DNA of 64,000 nucleotides, taken from the NCBI RefSeq assembly GCF_030056665.1, contig NZ_JASHIG010000006.1. One strand, written 5' to 3'. Below are positions 1 to 9,066 of this stretch, piece by piece (position 1 is the stretch's first letter; each line of letters begins with the position of its first letter). The DNA is from Flectobacillus roseus. GTDB lineage: Bacteria; Bacteroidota; Bacteroidia; Cytophagales; Spirosomataceae. Under the pieces are notes generated by a model. The model saw only the letters and a program-made list of their open reading frames with translations. It ran no database searches and was not told the origin of the DNA. The position numbers and the translations under genes were made by a program.

Positions 1-558
1 GTTTAAATTTTTGAGGTATTGTAGGTTCTTTAAATACCAAGTATTCAGCATCAAACCACCCTGTAAAGCCAAAAAGAGGACCTAGTAATTTACTTGTCAC
101 CTTCAAATCTAGATAGAATTTTTGCTTTTCATTATCATACCATTCCAAAAGCTCTATATCTCCTCTTATCAGACTCGGGACTGGAATTTTCAATTTTCCT
201 AGAAAAGCAAACTGTCTGCCAGAAGTAAATCTGATTGCTCCATTTTCAGCCTTTAGTCCCATTTCAAAAATCATTCGGTATCGGGATAATTCTATATTTC
301 ATAAGGAATATTTTGCCCTATTCTAGGAAAAAGAATATTGCTTTGGGATAAAAGTTTTAATACAAAAACGGCAAGTTTGTTACCATTCCAAATATGTTCC
401 ATGATTCCTTTTCCAATAAATGCTATTTCATTGGAAGTAGAAAAATTAAAACGCTTTTGGATTGCTGGATGTAGTTTTTCGTACTCTGCCCCATTTGTCT
501 TTTGTAGGCTGAAATATGCTTTGGTATTTGTGCTGATTGCAGCATTTTCTAGAAATTA
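1..558 (-). pseudogene. Broken DUF4166-family gene (internal deletion plus frameshift), cut by the window edge
   Basis: Two minus-strand reading frames together look like one DUF4166 protein. The upstream piece (about 558 to 292) reads with EYEKLHPAIQKRF, then IGKGIMEHIW, then LFPRIGQNIPYEI and a TAG at 292-294. The downstream piece, in another frame (open from 298 down to base 1), reads RYRMIFEMGLKAENG, LGKLKIPVPSLIRGD and GPLFGFTGWFDAEY. These match the N-terminal and C-terminal halves of DUF4166 in the right order. About 35 residues of the usual middle part are missing at the junction near base 300, and the frame changes there, so a deletion is likely. The upstream piece also lacks an in-frame ATG before the conserved block. 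Assignment to DUF4166 is from memory of the family pattern, without a search. Function of the family is unknown. Confidence 0.6.
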
Positions 559-648
559 AACTATTACACACAGACTTTAAAAGAGAAAACATCATTGTGG
601 ACTTGTTACATTCTTATAAAGTTAATTCACCTCTTTCTGTCTTTACTT

Positions 649-1191
649 TTATCGTATTTGTCTGAAACTTAAGCTTATTCTGCCATTTTCGGTATCTGAT
701 TTTGGAATAGAATGTTGCCAATATTTTTGTATTTCTTGAGTCATATATACCAAACTTCCTGAAGTTAGCTCATAACTCAAGAATTGATCTGGCGCTTCAA
801 TATTTCTGAATTTTAGAACTCGAGCTTCTCCAATCGAAACTATCGCAATGCCTGTATTGGGTTCCAATATATCCGTTTGATCTGAATGATATCCCATTTT
901 TGATTTTCCATCTACATAATAATTGAGTAGACAATTATTGGGAACAAAGCCAATAATTGGCGCTAATTGCTCCAGAATCATAGCTAATTCAGGCGGAAAT
1001 GCTTGGTAAGGATATTCGATTTGTGAATAATTATAGGCTTTCCCAAAACTTGCCGTTTTTCGAGCAGACATACGCTCATCCCATTTGACAGTTGTGACTA
1101 ATTTATCATACAACTCGCTAGGATTATTTACAAAGTTTTCGATATATGTAATTCCATCCATTGTTATAGTAGTTTTACAATTTCCTATCAA
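649..1191 (-). CDS. AlkB-like 2-oxoglutarate/Fe(II) dioxygenase (alkylated nucleic acid repair)
   Basis: This is a 180-residue AlkB-superfamily protein of the compact ALKBH2/3 type, which oxidatively removes methyl lesions from DNA or RNA bases using Fe(II) and 2-oxoglutarate. The iron ligands are visible: H102 and D104 in YHSDQTD, and H160 in YWQHSIP. R171 and R177 in RISLSFR fit the 2-oxoglutarate-binding arginines. LNYYVDGKSKMG before the HxD motif is the usual family segment. The length is normal for single-domain members. It stands alone on the minus strand between a broken gene and a DUF4262 gene, with no ada gene nearby. Substrate (DNA or RNA) cannot be read from the sequence. Confidence 0.88.
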   Translation of the reverse strand: MIGNCKTTITMDGITYIENFVNNPSELYDKLVTTVKWDERMSARKTASFGKAYNYSQIEYPYQAFPPELAMILEQLAPIIGFVPNNCLLNYYVDGKSKMGYHSDQTDILEPNTGIAIVSIGEARVLKFRNIEAPDQFLSYELTSGSLVYMTQEIQKYWQHSIPKSDTENGRISLSFRQIR

Positions 1192-1297
1192 GGTTATCTC
1201 GGCTATTACTTTGCTTTTGAGTCAAACATAATAATCACATCTAAAGAGAAAGCTAATATCGCACTCATCTCAATCAGTAATAATGACTTATAATCCT

Positions 1298-2059
1298 CTA
1301 CTCCTCTTCATACTCTTCTAGTGAATTTCTTTCCCATGCTTCACCAACGGATGCTCTTTCGGCATCTTCGCCGTATTCTAGATCGAAGACCTCATTTAAG
1401 GTATGGTCACTGCAAACTATTTCAGAAAGAGATACGACTCGTATATCTTCGGGTATTTGGTCTCCTGTCAAAAACTGCCAATCACCATCATGATCATGCA
1501 CAACCCTTAAAATCGGTTTATGTTCTTCAAGCCACTGGCGAGTCGTAAAAATGCTCAAATGCGGCGGCTCATTAAACTTGAATGCTGTATTTCTGTCGAG
1601 TAAAGGCTGTTGATACAAAAACTCCTCTTCAAAATTATCCTCCCAAGGAAATAAATCATTTCGGTCAGTCCAAACGAGCTGCAAAGCTTCAAAAGATTTA
1701 TCCTGATAATAGTTTAGTCCTGCGCCAAAGTAATGTTTCAAATTACTTTGGTCAACTGCTAAAAAAGTAGCTTTGCTATCTTGAAAAATATCTGTATAAA
1801 TTTTCCTTTCTTCGAATATGCTTCCATTTTTAATCATAGACACTATGTCATTGATTATTTCATGACCTAAACTGCTAGACAGTCCAAAACAAATAATTTC
1901 TGGATGTTGGTATGTTTGGGTCAAGCCAATACTGTAAGAAAAAGAAGGCGAATAGTCAGTTGAGGTAACCGATATTACCTGAAGCCTAAATTGCACAATA
2001 TCTTGCTTGGTTCGTTCGAGTAAGTCGTTTTTATTGATACAATGAGGTTCGTTTTTCAT
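1298..2059 (-). CDS. DUF4262 domain protein with acidic C-terminal extension
   Basis: The first ~150 of 253 residues fit DUF4262: DIVQFRLQVISV, then PSFSYSIGLTQTYQHPEI and IICFGLSSSLGHEI. A second conserved-looking block follows (ILRVVHDHDGDWQFLTGDQ, then VVSLSEIVCSDHTLNEVFDL), which often accompanies DUF4262. The tail is strongly acidic (NSLEEYEEE). There is no signal peptide or membrane segment, so it should be cytoplasmic. The biochemical role of DUF4262 is not established; such proteins are common in accessory regions. Neighbours are an AlkB-like gene downstream and a CPBP protease upstream, all on the same strand but with spacing that does not force an operon. Confidence 0.75.
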   Translation of the reverse strand: MKNEPHCINKNDLLERTKQDIVQFRLQVISVTSTDYSPSFSYSIGLTQTYQHPEIICFGLSSSLGHEIINDIVSMIKNGSIFEERKIYTDIFQDSKATFLAVDQSNLKHYFGAGLNYYQDKSFEALQLVWTDRNDLFPWEDNFEEEFLYQQPLLDRNTAFKFNEPPHLSIFTTRQWLEEHKPILRVVHDHDGDWQFLTGDQIPEDIRVVSLSEIVCSDHTLNEVFDLEYGEDAERASVGEAWERNSLEEYEEE

Positions 2060-2118
2060 TTTTATAGGTTTACAAAAAGTAGCTTAAATATTAATGTAGA
2101 ATTGACATTTGATAAGAA

Positions 2119-2814
2119 TTATTTTCGCATCGCCTTCCCCAAGCTAAAAGTATCCCAAGTAATAATGCCAAGGACAACAACAATTATGGTTGCCAAGAGA
2201 GTACCAGAATTTGATTTCGTAGCAAAATGTATTAATGTTGGTATTAGCACTGCACCTGTTTTTTGGATAGTCCATCCCAAAAACATTGAAAACAAGGCTA
2301 GCGAAACAATGCCTGTAATAATACCGATAGGTAATGGTGCATTGAAGTTTTGACCTAGCAATGCTTTTAATGGCTCAGGTAACCAAGCAAAATGCCAAAC
2401 AAACCAAATTAATCCGATGACAAATGGCTGAAGCCATTTATGGAGTGGGTTAGTAACAGTTTGTAGATAATGTCTCCAACCGTATTCTTCTCCAAAGCAG
2501 TACAACATTTGAGAAAGCATAAAGGGTAAGCTAGTACTCAATGAAGTACCAGTATTCGTTAGTAGAAAAGTTAAGGAAACTAATCCTACCATAGCCCAAA
2601 TTTTGATAGGCTGTGTTCCTGCAACTGAATAGGAAGTAGATATCCCATATACCTGATAACAAACTAATCCTCCCAGCAAGGGCCCCATACCACACAGGAT
2701 TTCTCTGAAGTCGATATCATATAATATAATCGGCGGAAGTTTGCTAAAAGCAAATGTTAGACCAAAGGCCAATCCAAAAAATGTAAGAATGTGTAGCGTA
2801 GTAGATTTTGTCAT
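2119..2814 (-). CDS. CPBP family intramembrane glutamic endopeptidase
   Basis: This is a 231-residue polytopic membrane protein with the CPBP (Abi/Rce1-like) catalytic motifs: E109-E110 and R114 in GEEYGWRHYL, then H141 in FVWHFAWLPEP, and a third motif around LIPTLIHFATKS near residue 200. Family members are intramembrane proteases, or bacteriocin self-immunity proteins when next to peptide genes. No bacteriocin gene is visible here, so a processing or quality-control role is only a guess. The first hydrophobic segment starts right after the Met at 2814 (LHILTFFGLAFGLTFAF), which supports this start. Confidence 0.85.
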   Translation of the reverse strand: MTKSTTLHILTFFGLAFGLTFAFSKLPPIILYDIDFREILCGMGPLLGGLVCYQVYGISTSYSVAGTQPIKIWAMVGLVSLTFLLTNTGTSLSTSLPFMLSQMLYCFGEEYGWRHYLQTVTNPLHKWLQPFVIGLIWFVWHFAWLPEPLKALLGQNFNAPLPIGIITGIVSLALFSMFLGWTIQKTGAVLIPTLIHFATKSNSGTLLATIIVVVLGIITWDTFSLGKAMRK

Positions 2815-3252
2815 ATTTTGTGAAGTTTTTAAATGTACTTGAAAGAAAAATCTGCCTATTCAAATATAGCAATTTATCCCACATCCTCGGTATCTTCACA
2901 AATACTTATCGTTACGATAAGCTTTCCCAAAAAAACAGGTTTAAAGTTTAAAGAAATAATATGCTTTACTTTACTCCATTAATAGTGTACAACTTACAGT
3001 AGACCTGTGTTGAATGACTGTGCATTTGATTCTTTAGAGGAAGTTCCCTAAAGAAGAGAGACGATTATTTCGTTAGTCCACATGTCTCTTGGGGTAGTAT
3101 GAGTCTATAGATTATAAAAAAACAAAACACCCTTCTTGAGCTTCGTTGTGTAATGATATACTCAGCTCAAGAAGGGTTAAAAGCATGATCAAATTATACA
3201 AATATCCAAAAATGAGAAGCTGACACACTGAAGATCCGACACCAAACTTTGT
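2815..3252. other. Intergenic region, 438 bases
   Basis: No coding region is supported here. The part next to 2815 should hold the promoter of the CPBP gene. The part next to 3252 holds a strong hairpin listed separately as a terminator. Nothing else was recognised. Confidence 0.6.
3110..3178 (-). terminator. Rho-independent terminator downstream of the DinB gene
   Basis: A perfect 14-bp inverted repeat (3129-3142 and 3164-3177, arm ACCCTTCTTGAGCT) with a 21-base loop. On the minus strand the hairpin is followed by a T-rich run (GTTTTGTTTTTTT), the expected terminator layout for the gene ending at 3253. Confidence 0.75.
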
Positions 3253-3780
3253 TCAGTTTTTCTGAATATCTCCTACTCTAAACGACCATTCTGTGTGTAC
3301 ATCAAGATGTTGGCGTAAGAGCATATTGAGTTGTGCGGTATGGTGCTGGGTATGTCGGAGATTATAAAGTATGATTTCCAACATCGGATAATCCATATCA
3401 TCGGGCTCGTCGCCTTCTTTGAATCTCTCCTGTAATTTTTCCTCTGTCAAACCTTCTACAAGATGTTTGCACTTCTCTCTACTTTGTCTTAGATATTTTA
3501 CGATTTCTTGTTTGCTGTAATCTCTGTCAGAAATAAAATCACCGATTGAATCTTGAGGTCTATCTTGTTCTTCTTTTTGAGTAAAGGAAAGCAAAGGAGA
3601 AAAATCACTCGGAGGAATAGTTGAATAGTAATCCAGAAAAATGGCACTATGGAAAGCAATATAGTAAAAACGTCTATGAGCAGTAAAAAAGTCATCAGGG
3701 CAATTTGCCACAACATTGATGAGCATATCAATACTTGCGCCAAACTGATTCCATAGTATTTGTTGGAGGGGTTTGTTCAT
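3253..3780 (-). CDS. DinB family protein
   Basis: This is a 175-residue four-helix-bundle protein of the DinB/YfiT-like superfamily. The three metal-binding histidines are visible: H44 in YIAFHSAIFLDYY, and two in NLRHTQHHTAQLNMLLR near residues 143-147. Members bind a divalent metal, and some are thiol-dependent transferases; the substrate of this one cannot be told. A terminator hairpin follows the gene. A second, unrelated DinB gene lies at about 12.3 kb. Confidence 0.82.
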   Translation of the reverse strand: MNKPLQQILWNQFGASIDMLINVVANCPDDFFTAHRRFYYIAFHSAIFLDYYSTIPPSDFSPLLSFTQKEEQDRPQDSIGDFISDRDYSKQEIVKYLRQSREKCKHLVEGLTEEKLQERFKEGDEPDDMDYPMLEIILYNLRHTQHHTAQLNMLLRQHLDVHTEWSFRVGDIQKN

Positions 3781-3854
3781 GAAGCGTTTTTATATAGTTT
3801 AAAGGTAGATTATTTCTGCATTGAATTGAACAGCATTTCAAGACTTACATCCTC

Positions 3855-4343
3855 TTAAGCTTGTTTATCATATAAAAGTCCCATATCTATCAATTTCTTT
3901 CTGAATTCTGGGCTATTGGTATCCACAAGTCCTGTCAAAATTCCTTTTCCTATCCCGTAAATAAAAGGACCAGGCCTGTTACTCCATCCGATTCCAAACT
4001 CTCTAGGCTCATATCCAGCTCTATGTCCGAGAATTCTTAGCCGTTTTTCTGGAGTAAGTTGTTCGATAATTAAATCTACGCAGGGATAGATTTTATCTGG
4101 AGAGACAAAAACTTGATCCGTTATCTCATATATTATATTTTCTTTGCCATCAACTATTTGTGAGCCGTACATTCCCCACACAAATTCCAATTCATAATCA
4201 GCATAATCCTTTCCTGCATGTAATTGTGCATAAAGAATTAACTCATCAATTGTTTTATCAACAAATTTTATGAAGTCTTCAAGGTGCATGGTGTAGCTTT
4301 TAACAGGTTTTAAATTTCCAAAACGGTTAAGATAATTTTTCAA
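3855..4343 (-). CDS. Protein of unknown function, 162 residues
   Basis: Not recognised. The protein is soluble-looking, with no signal peptide or membrane segment. It has an N-terminal helical stretch (LEDFIKFVDKTIDELILYAQLHAG) and a central aromatic-rich block (LEFVWGMYGSQIVDGKEN, then VSPDKIYPCVDLIIEQL). A second possible start is the Met at residue 19 (MHLEDF). The gene is AT-rich and sits in a run of short minus-strand genes with no relatives I can name. Its size and lonely context resemble immunity or accessory proteins, but that is only an impression. Confidence 0.6.
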   Translation of the reverse strand: MKNYLNRFGNLKPVKSYTMHLEDFIKFVDKTIDELILYAQLHAGKDYADYELEFVWGMYGSQIVDGKENIIYEITDQVFVSPDKIYPCVDLIIEQLTPEKRLRILGHRAGYEPREFGIGWSNRPGPFIYGIGKGILTGLVDTNSPEFRKKLIDMGLLYDKQA

Positions 4344-4416
4344 AAAGGCACACTATCATAGCCAAGACACTGGCTATCAATAAATTTTATTGAAAAAATT
4401 TTATATTAGCCAATCA

Positions 4417-4668
4417 CTATCCATCCTTCCTCAGCCATGAATACTGTTCTATTTTGACTTCATCTTGAGCTTTTTTGTAATTCCATTTCCCGTAAAATCC
4501 TCCAAATAATCTAACAAAAAAGTAATATAGATAAGCCCACTTAAATCGAGCTCTTTTTAAAATGATTCTGAAAAGAATATCAGCCTCTCTTCTACTAATA
4601 GGCACTTTTGATTTGTATTGATATAAAGCATCATACTCTGAGCAGTACAGACAGTCATGACTTATATC
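4417..4668 (-). pseudogene. C-terminal remnant of a DUF1353 protein
   Basis: The reading frame, read back beyond the possible GTG start at 4603-4605, contains SHDCLYCSEYDALY followed by VPISRREADILFRIILK and YYFFVRLFGGFYGKW. This matches the C-terminal half of DUF1353 proteins (conserved HD-x-LY, R-x-x-AD and VR-x-FG motifs). The expected N-terminal half, including the usual T-D-F-A-S-I-P motif, is missing, and the frame runs into the end of the 4670-5056 gene. I read this as a 5'-truncated gene. A 62-residue product from the GTG codon cannot be excluded. DUF1353 is often found in phages, but no other phage gene is nearby. Confidence 0.45.
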
Positions 4669-4669
4669 T

Positions 4670-5056
4670 TTAGGGTAACTTTGTAATGATACGATTTTTA
4701 GAATTATTCCAAACTTGGGATATAGTGTATGTTTTTAACTCCGTTTGAGGATACTCTCCTTCATAACACCAAATTTCTAGATAGTCAATAAATCCATTCT
4801 TGAAAAATAATATTCCTTGTGCGCTAAAATGGCACCCTTCTGATTGAATTATTACTCCATCTAATACCAAATTAACTTTTTCAACTCTATAATTTTCAAT
4901 ACCTTGAGTACTTTCAAAAAAAACAAATAGTCCACTACCTGTATAATCAAAATGCATCTCAGATAAAAATGGTATTTGCTTTCTCGCTTGAATTCCATCA
5001 TTATCAACATCAAGCAATAAATCTAAAAGGTCTTTTATGTAATCAGACTGTATCAA
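4670..5056 (-). CDS. Protein of unknown function, 128 residues
   Basis: Not recognised as a named family. The predicted protein is soluble, with an acidic N-terminal helix (IKDLLDLLLDVDNDG), then QARKQIPFLSEMHFDYTGSG, a beta-rich middle, and FIDYLEIWCYEGEYP near the C-terminus. The mix of short beta strands is consistent with a small single-domain accessory protein. It overlaps the upstream end of the DUF1353 remnant. There is no evidence for a partner. Confidence 0.6.
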   Translation of the reverse strand: MIQSDYIKDLLDLLLDVDNDGIQARKQIPFLSEMHFDYTGSGLFVFFESTQGIENYRVEKVNLVLDGVIIQSEGCHFSAQGILFFKNGFIDYLEIWCYEGEYPQTELKTYTISQVWNNSKNRIITKLP

Positions 5057-5239
5057 TTTTTAAGTGTTATTTTATTTTCATCTCACCACCCATAATCAAC
5101 ATATACATCCAATGTCATAGCTTTTTTAGGCTTTATAGGCCAGCACATAAACGTACAATTGCAATTCACATTTATGTTATTTCTTTCAATTTAATAATTT
5201 GCTCAAACAATTCCTCACTCCCACCCTTATTTAACACCC

Positions 5240-6073
5240 CTATCTCCAAAACTTAGGAAAAAACGCTGGGGTTTGGCTCATGTAGTCGAGGTATTGGGGT
5301 TTGGTTTCTACGAGTCTTTCTTCGAGTAGGGCTACGCCTGAGACTTTCATCAACAGAAAGGTCATCAATAGAGGACTTAAAACAGTCCAGCCAGCTCCTG
5401 CTGAGAGGGCAAAACAGAAATATCCCCACCATAATACCGCATCGCCAAAATAGTTGGGATGACGGGTGTATTGCCACAAACCACTGTCAAATACTTTGCC
5501 TTTGTTGTGAGGGTTAGCTTTGAATTGAGCTAGTTGCCAGTCGCCAATGGCCTCGAATACAAAACCTACCAACCAGATGATACCACCCAAAGCATCGACC
5601 CACGTCCAGCCTGTAAAGGGTGTTTGTTGGGTAAAAAATAGCGGTAAAGAGATTAACCAAAGTAATACGCCTTGTAATAAATATACCCTAAAATATGACC
5701 TCCACCAATATTTATCCCCATGCGCTTCGCGGAAGGCTTGATAGCGATAGTCCTCTCCTTTTCCATGATTACGAACTGCTATATGTGCTGACAATCGTAT
5801 TCCCCAAATAGAGACCAATACACATAACACCAAAGCCCTCGGATTGGTATCAGGTAAAAGTGCGTACCACAGCCATGCCAATATCACAAAGCCCATTCCC
5901 CAAAAGGAATCGATAATACTGGAGTCTTTGATGCGTAAACTCCAAAGCCAAAGTAAGGTAAGGCAAAGCCATAACAGCCCAGCTCCCCAAGCCAAGGGAG
6001 TAAAAAAGTAAGATAATACGACCATTCCGCCCAACAAAGAAATAGCCATCACAAGCAATAAGATATTTTTCAT
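5240..6073 (-). CDS. DUF1295 family membrane protein (steroid 5-alpha-reductase-like)
   Basis: This is a 277-residue integral membrane protein with several hydrophobic helices. Family hallmarks are IIDSFWGMGFVILAW, GEDYRYQAFREAHGDKYWW and, near the C-terminus, GLWQYTRHPNYFGDAVLWW and LEERLVETKPQY. DUF1295 belongs with the steroid 5-alpha-reductase and isoprenylcysteine methyltransferase-like enzymes that bind NADPH or a methyl donor at a C-terminal site; the bacterial substrate is unknown. The N-terminal Met is followed at once by a hydrophobic helix, which supports the start. No clear partner is adjacent; priA lies upstream on the same strand. Confidence 0.85.
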   Translation of the reverse strand: MKNILLLVMAISLLGGMVVLSYFFTPLAWGAGLLWLCLTLLWLWSLRIKDSSIIDSFWGMGFVILAWLWYALLPDTNPRALVLCVLVSIWGIRLSAHIAVRNHGKGEDYRYQAFREAHGDKYWWRSYFRVYLLQGVLLWLISLPLFFTQQTPFTGWTWVDALGGIIWLVGFVFEAIGDWQLAQFKANPHNKGKVFDSGLWQYTRHPNYFGDAVLWWGYFCFALSAGAGWTVLSPLLMTFLLMKVSGVALLEERLVETKPQYLDYMSQTPAFFPKFWR

Positions 6074-6226
6074 AATGATATAGGAAGCAAAGTTTAAGTA
6101 GCAGATATCCGCCTAGCGATATACGAACTTTATATCTTATTTGGATTTCATCTGTTGGAAGGTTCAGGAAAGATTCATCATTGATTGTGTATCTTTCCTG
6201 AAAGCTGATAACCAAAAGCTCAAAGC

Positions 6227-8731
6227 TTACCCACAATCCACATCGACAATAATACTACAGCCTTTATATTCTTTTCCAACTGAGATGGTTTCGATTTGTT
6301 CAGAAATATAATTTTTAACGGCTTTGAGTGGCAGGTTCTTTTCAAGTTTAATCATAATTTCATAAATAAACTGATTACGAACTCGTTCTACAAGCGGTCT
6401 TTCTGGGCCTAAAACTCGTGCTGCACTAAGTTTTTCGATAAGCTTTATGCTTAAATCCTTAGCTGCTTTGTCGGCAGCGGCATCGTCGGTATGTTTGACA
6501 ATAATCTTAATCAATCTGGTAAAAGGCGGATAACGAAAAGCTTCACGCTCTGCAATCTCTTGCGTATACATACCTTCATAATCCCCATCAATGATTTGAT
6601 GTAAAATTGGTTGCTTAGTATTGTTGGTTTGTATCAATACATTGCCACGAATCGACCTGCGTCCTGCACGTCCTGCTACTTGGGTCAGCATCTGAAAAGC
6701 TTTTTCTGTAGCTCTAAAGTCTGGGAAATTAATCATTTTATCAGCATCGAAGATGCAGACTAAACTTACTTTTTCAAAATCCAATCCTTTCGATACCATC
6801 TGCGTACCTACCAAAATATCTACTGCTCCCTTCTCTACCTCATTGATGAGAGTTTGAAAGGCCGTTTTGGTACGTGTGGTATCCAAATCCATACGGGCAA
6901 TTTTGGCTTCGGGGAAAAGTAACTGTAATTCTTCTTCGATTTTTTCAGTACCATAACCTCTCGTTCGCAATTTGACAGAACCACAAGCCTGACAAGTGCG
7001 ATGCATCGACTCATGATAGCCACAATAATGACAGCGTAATTCTTGTTCACGATAATGATACGTCAAGCTCACATCGCAGTTGGGACAAGACACAATTGTA
7101 TCGCAGTCATCACACTGAATATAAGGTGAGTACCCACGACGGTTTTGAAACAAAATGGTTTGTTCTTTTTGCTCAAAATTTAGTCGAATAGCATCGAGCA
7201 TCATCGTCGAGAAATCGCCTTTGGCTTGCTTATTTTTGCGAGCAGATTTCACATCAATTAGACGAATATCTGGCAATTGGGCATCGCCAAAACGTTGTTT
7301 CATTGTTACCAAACCATAGCGACCTGTCAAGGCATTGTAATAAGTTTCGATGGCAGGAGTAGCCGAGCCTAGCAACACTTTGGCTTTTTGCTTGTGGGCT
7401 ATAACCACCGCCACATCACGAGCATGATAACGTGGGGCGGGGTCAAATTGCTTGTAAGAAGTTTCGTGTTCTTCATCTACAATGATGAGACCTAAGTTAT
7501 CAAAGGGCAAAAATACCGCAGAACGTACGCCAATCACAAACTGGAATTTACCAGAAATAACTCCTTTCCAGACTTCTACTCGCTCATTATCTGAAAATTT
7601 AGAGTGGTATATCCCCATTTTATCTCCAAATACTTTGCGCAAACGCACCACAATTTGGGTCGTAAGCGCAATTTCAGGCAATAGATACAGTACCTGCGAA
7701 CCACCTGCCAATACTTGCTCTATGAGGTTGATATACACCTCAGTTTTACCACTACCCGTAATTCCATGAAGCAAAACGGTATCTTTTTCTTCGAAAGACT
7801 GCATAATTTCGGTCAATGCTCGTTTTTGTGCTTCAGACAATTCAGGTGTTGGAGCTTCCACAAAATCTACATCCTCCTCAAATCGGCTTACAATCACGTC
7901 GAATTGTTCGAGAATACCATTTTTCAATAAGGTATTCAAAGAACTATCGGAAATCTCGGCTTTGGTTAGGGTACTTTTCTCCAAACCCTTCGCATTGAGT
8001 GCGGGCGTGCGCAATACAGGCACATATCGCAAGTATTGTAAAATTACTTCTAACTGTTTGGGCGTTTTTTCAAGTTCACCCAGCAAAGCTGTCAAATAAC
8101 CTGCCTCTTCATAAAAATGGTTAAGACGTACTTTGCGAATAATTTTGGGCGTATATTTTTCCTTAACTTCTTCAAAAACAATAATCGCTTGCTTTTGCAC
8201 CAATGCTTTAATGAGATGGTAGACATTTTTGACATCTGCAAAACGTGCTAATTCATCGTATGTAAGCGATTGATGCTTTTTGAGTTCTTCTATAATTACT
8301 ACCTCTCGCTCAGTGAGGAGTTCTGGACGGTCAAATTCTGGATTGAATTGTACTTTCGACAAGCTTGATATTTTGAGTCCAGATGGTAACGCCACATTGA
8401 GTACTTCGCCCACATGACACATGTAATAATCTGCTATCCACTGAAATAGCTCAATTTGCTGTGGTGTAACCAGTGGAGCATCGTCCAATAATTCGAGAAT
8501 GTATTTGGCTTGATATTTTTGGGGAGGCTGATGATGTAAACGAGCAATAACAGCAGTTACTACTTTAGATTTTCCAAATTGCACAATAACTCTTGCTCCC
8601 ACCCGAATATGCTGGGCGAAATCGCGAGGGACACGGTATGTAAACAAATTTGGCACCGCTACAGGCACGATTACATCGGCAAAGACGGTGTTTTCCTCTT
8701 GGAAATCTAGGGTGTTTTCTTGCAATAACAT
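6227..8731 (-). CDS. priA: Primosomal replication protein N' (PriA helicase)
   Basis: PriA is a 3'-to-5' superfamily 2 helicase that restarts replication at stalled forks. The N-terminal fork-binding domain is recognisable (FADVIVPVAVPNLFTYRVP). The Walker A motif GITGSGKT is near residue 320 and the Walker B motif DEEHE near 420. A zinc-binding insertion with eight cysteines follows at about 535-580 (CDDCDTIVSCPNCD ... CHYCG ... CQACG). VAGRAGR is helicase motif VI. Length is normal. I place the start at the Met at 8731; an upstream in-frame Met at 8755 would add eight residues that do not look like the family. No operon partner is evident. Confidence 0.95.
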   Translation of the reverse strand: MLLQENTLDFQEENTVFADVIVPVAVPNLFTYRVPRDFAQHIRVGARVIVQFGKSKVVTAVIARLHHQPPQKYQAKYILELLDDAPLVTPQQIELFQWIADYYMCHVGEVLNVALPSGLKISSLSKVQFNPEFDRPELLTEREVVIIEELKKHQSLTYDELARFADVKNVYHLIKALVQKQAIIVFEEVKEKYTPKIIRKVRLNHFYEEAGYLTALLGELEKTPKQLEVILQYLRYVPVLRTPALNAKGLEKSTLTKAEISDSSLNTLLKNGILEQFDVIVSRFEEDVDFVEAPTPELSEAQKRALTEIMQSFEEKDTVLLHGITGSGKTEVYINLIEQVLAGGSQVLYLLPEIALTTQIVVRLRKVFGDKMGIYHSKFSDNERVEVWKGVISGKFQFVIGVRSAVFLPFDNLGLIIVDEEHETSYKQFDPAPRYHARDVAVVIAHKQKAKVLLGSATPAIETYYNALTGRYGLVTMKQRFGDAQLPDIRLIDVKSARKNKQAKGDFSTMMLDAIRLNFEQKEQTILFQNRRGYSPYIQCDDCDTIVSCPNCDVSLTYHYREQELRCHYCGYHESMHRTCQACGSVKLRTRGYGTEKIEEELQLLFPEAKIARMDLDTTRTKTAFQTLINEVEKGAVDILVGTQMVSKGLDFEKVSLVCIFDADKMINFPDFRATEKAFQMLTQVAGRAGRRSIRGNVLIQTNNTKQPILHQIIDGDYEGMYTQEIAEREAFRYPPFTRLIKIIVKHTDDAAADKAAKDLSIKLIEKLSAARVLGPERPLVERVRNQFIYEIMIKLEKNLPLKAVKNYISEQIETISVGKEYKGCSIIVDVDCG

Positions 8732-8912
8732 AATGCAATTTACAGTAAAAATCATTTTGGTCGGCTCGCCGACTTTCTTAAACTATGCTTTTGGTGTAGA
8801 TTTGTTTCTTAGAGGGGACAGGGATTAGGCAAAAAGGGGAGAGTTAAGGGACAAAGGCAACAGGCACAAAGGCACAAAGTGGTTTTAGGGGATAGGGATT
8901 AGACAATGAGGT

Positions 8913-8940
8913 GTAGAGACGCAATGCCTTGCGTCTCTAC
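8913..8940. repeat. GAGACGCAAT palindrome, dispersed repeat copy
   Basis: A 12-bp perfect stem (GTAGAGACGCAA / TTGCGTCTCTAC) with a 4-base loop. The same palindrome recurs near 25.15, 25.31, 31.61 and 43.90 kb. Confidence 0.8.
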
Positions 8941-8960
8941 AAATAAAAAAATATTCACAA

Positions 8961-9066
8961 TTCACTCATTCAAAATTCACCATTAATCAAAGGTTTGACA
9001 AACAAGGCATTGCGTACCTAAGGAAAAAAATTATTCATAATTCACTCATTCAAAATTCACCATTAA
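8961..9066. repeat. Pair of direct repeats upstream of the LysE gene
   Basis: A 26-base sequence beginning TTCACTCATTCAAAATTCAC is present at 8961-8986 and again at 9041-9066. Related TCACTCATTCACTCAATC tracts flank many other repeats in the window, for example near 25.37, 26.35, 31.74 and 35.77 kb. Confidence 0.75.

Noticed and set aside
338..559. Plus-strand ORF of 73 residues at the left edge
   Set aside because: It is antisense to the broken DUF4166 gene, whose minus-strand reading has clear family motifs. The plus-strand translation has no such features.
4417..4668. A prophage, suggested by DUF1353
   Set aside because: No other phage gene, integrase or attachment repeat is nearby, and only a fragment of DUF1353 is present.
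5850..6236. Minus-strand ORF of 128 residues overlapping the DUF1295 gene
   Set aside because: It overlaps the DUF1295 gene, which has full membrane-protein and family features. The product of the overlapping frame looks random.
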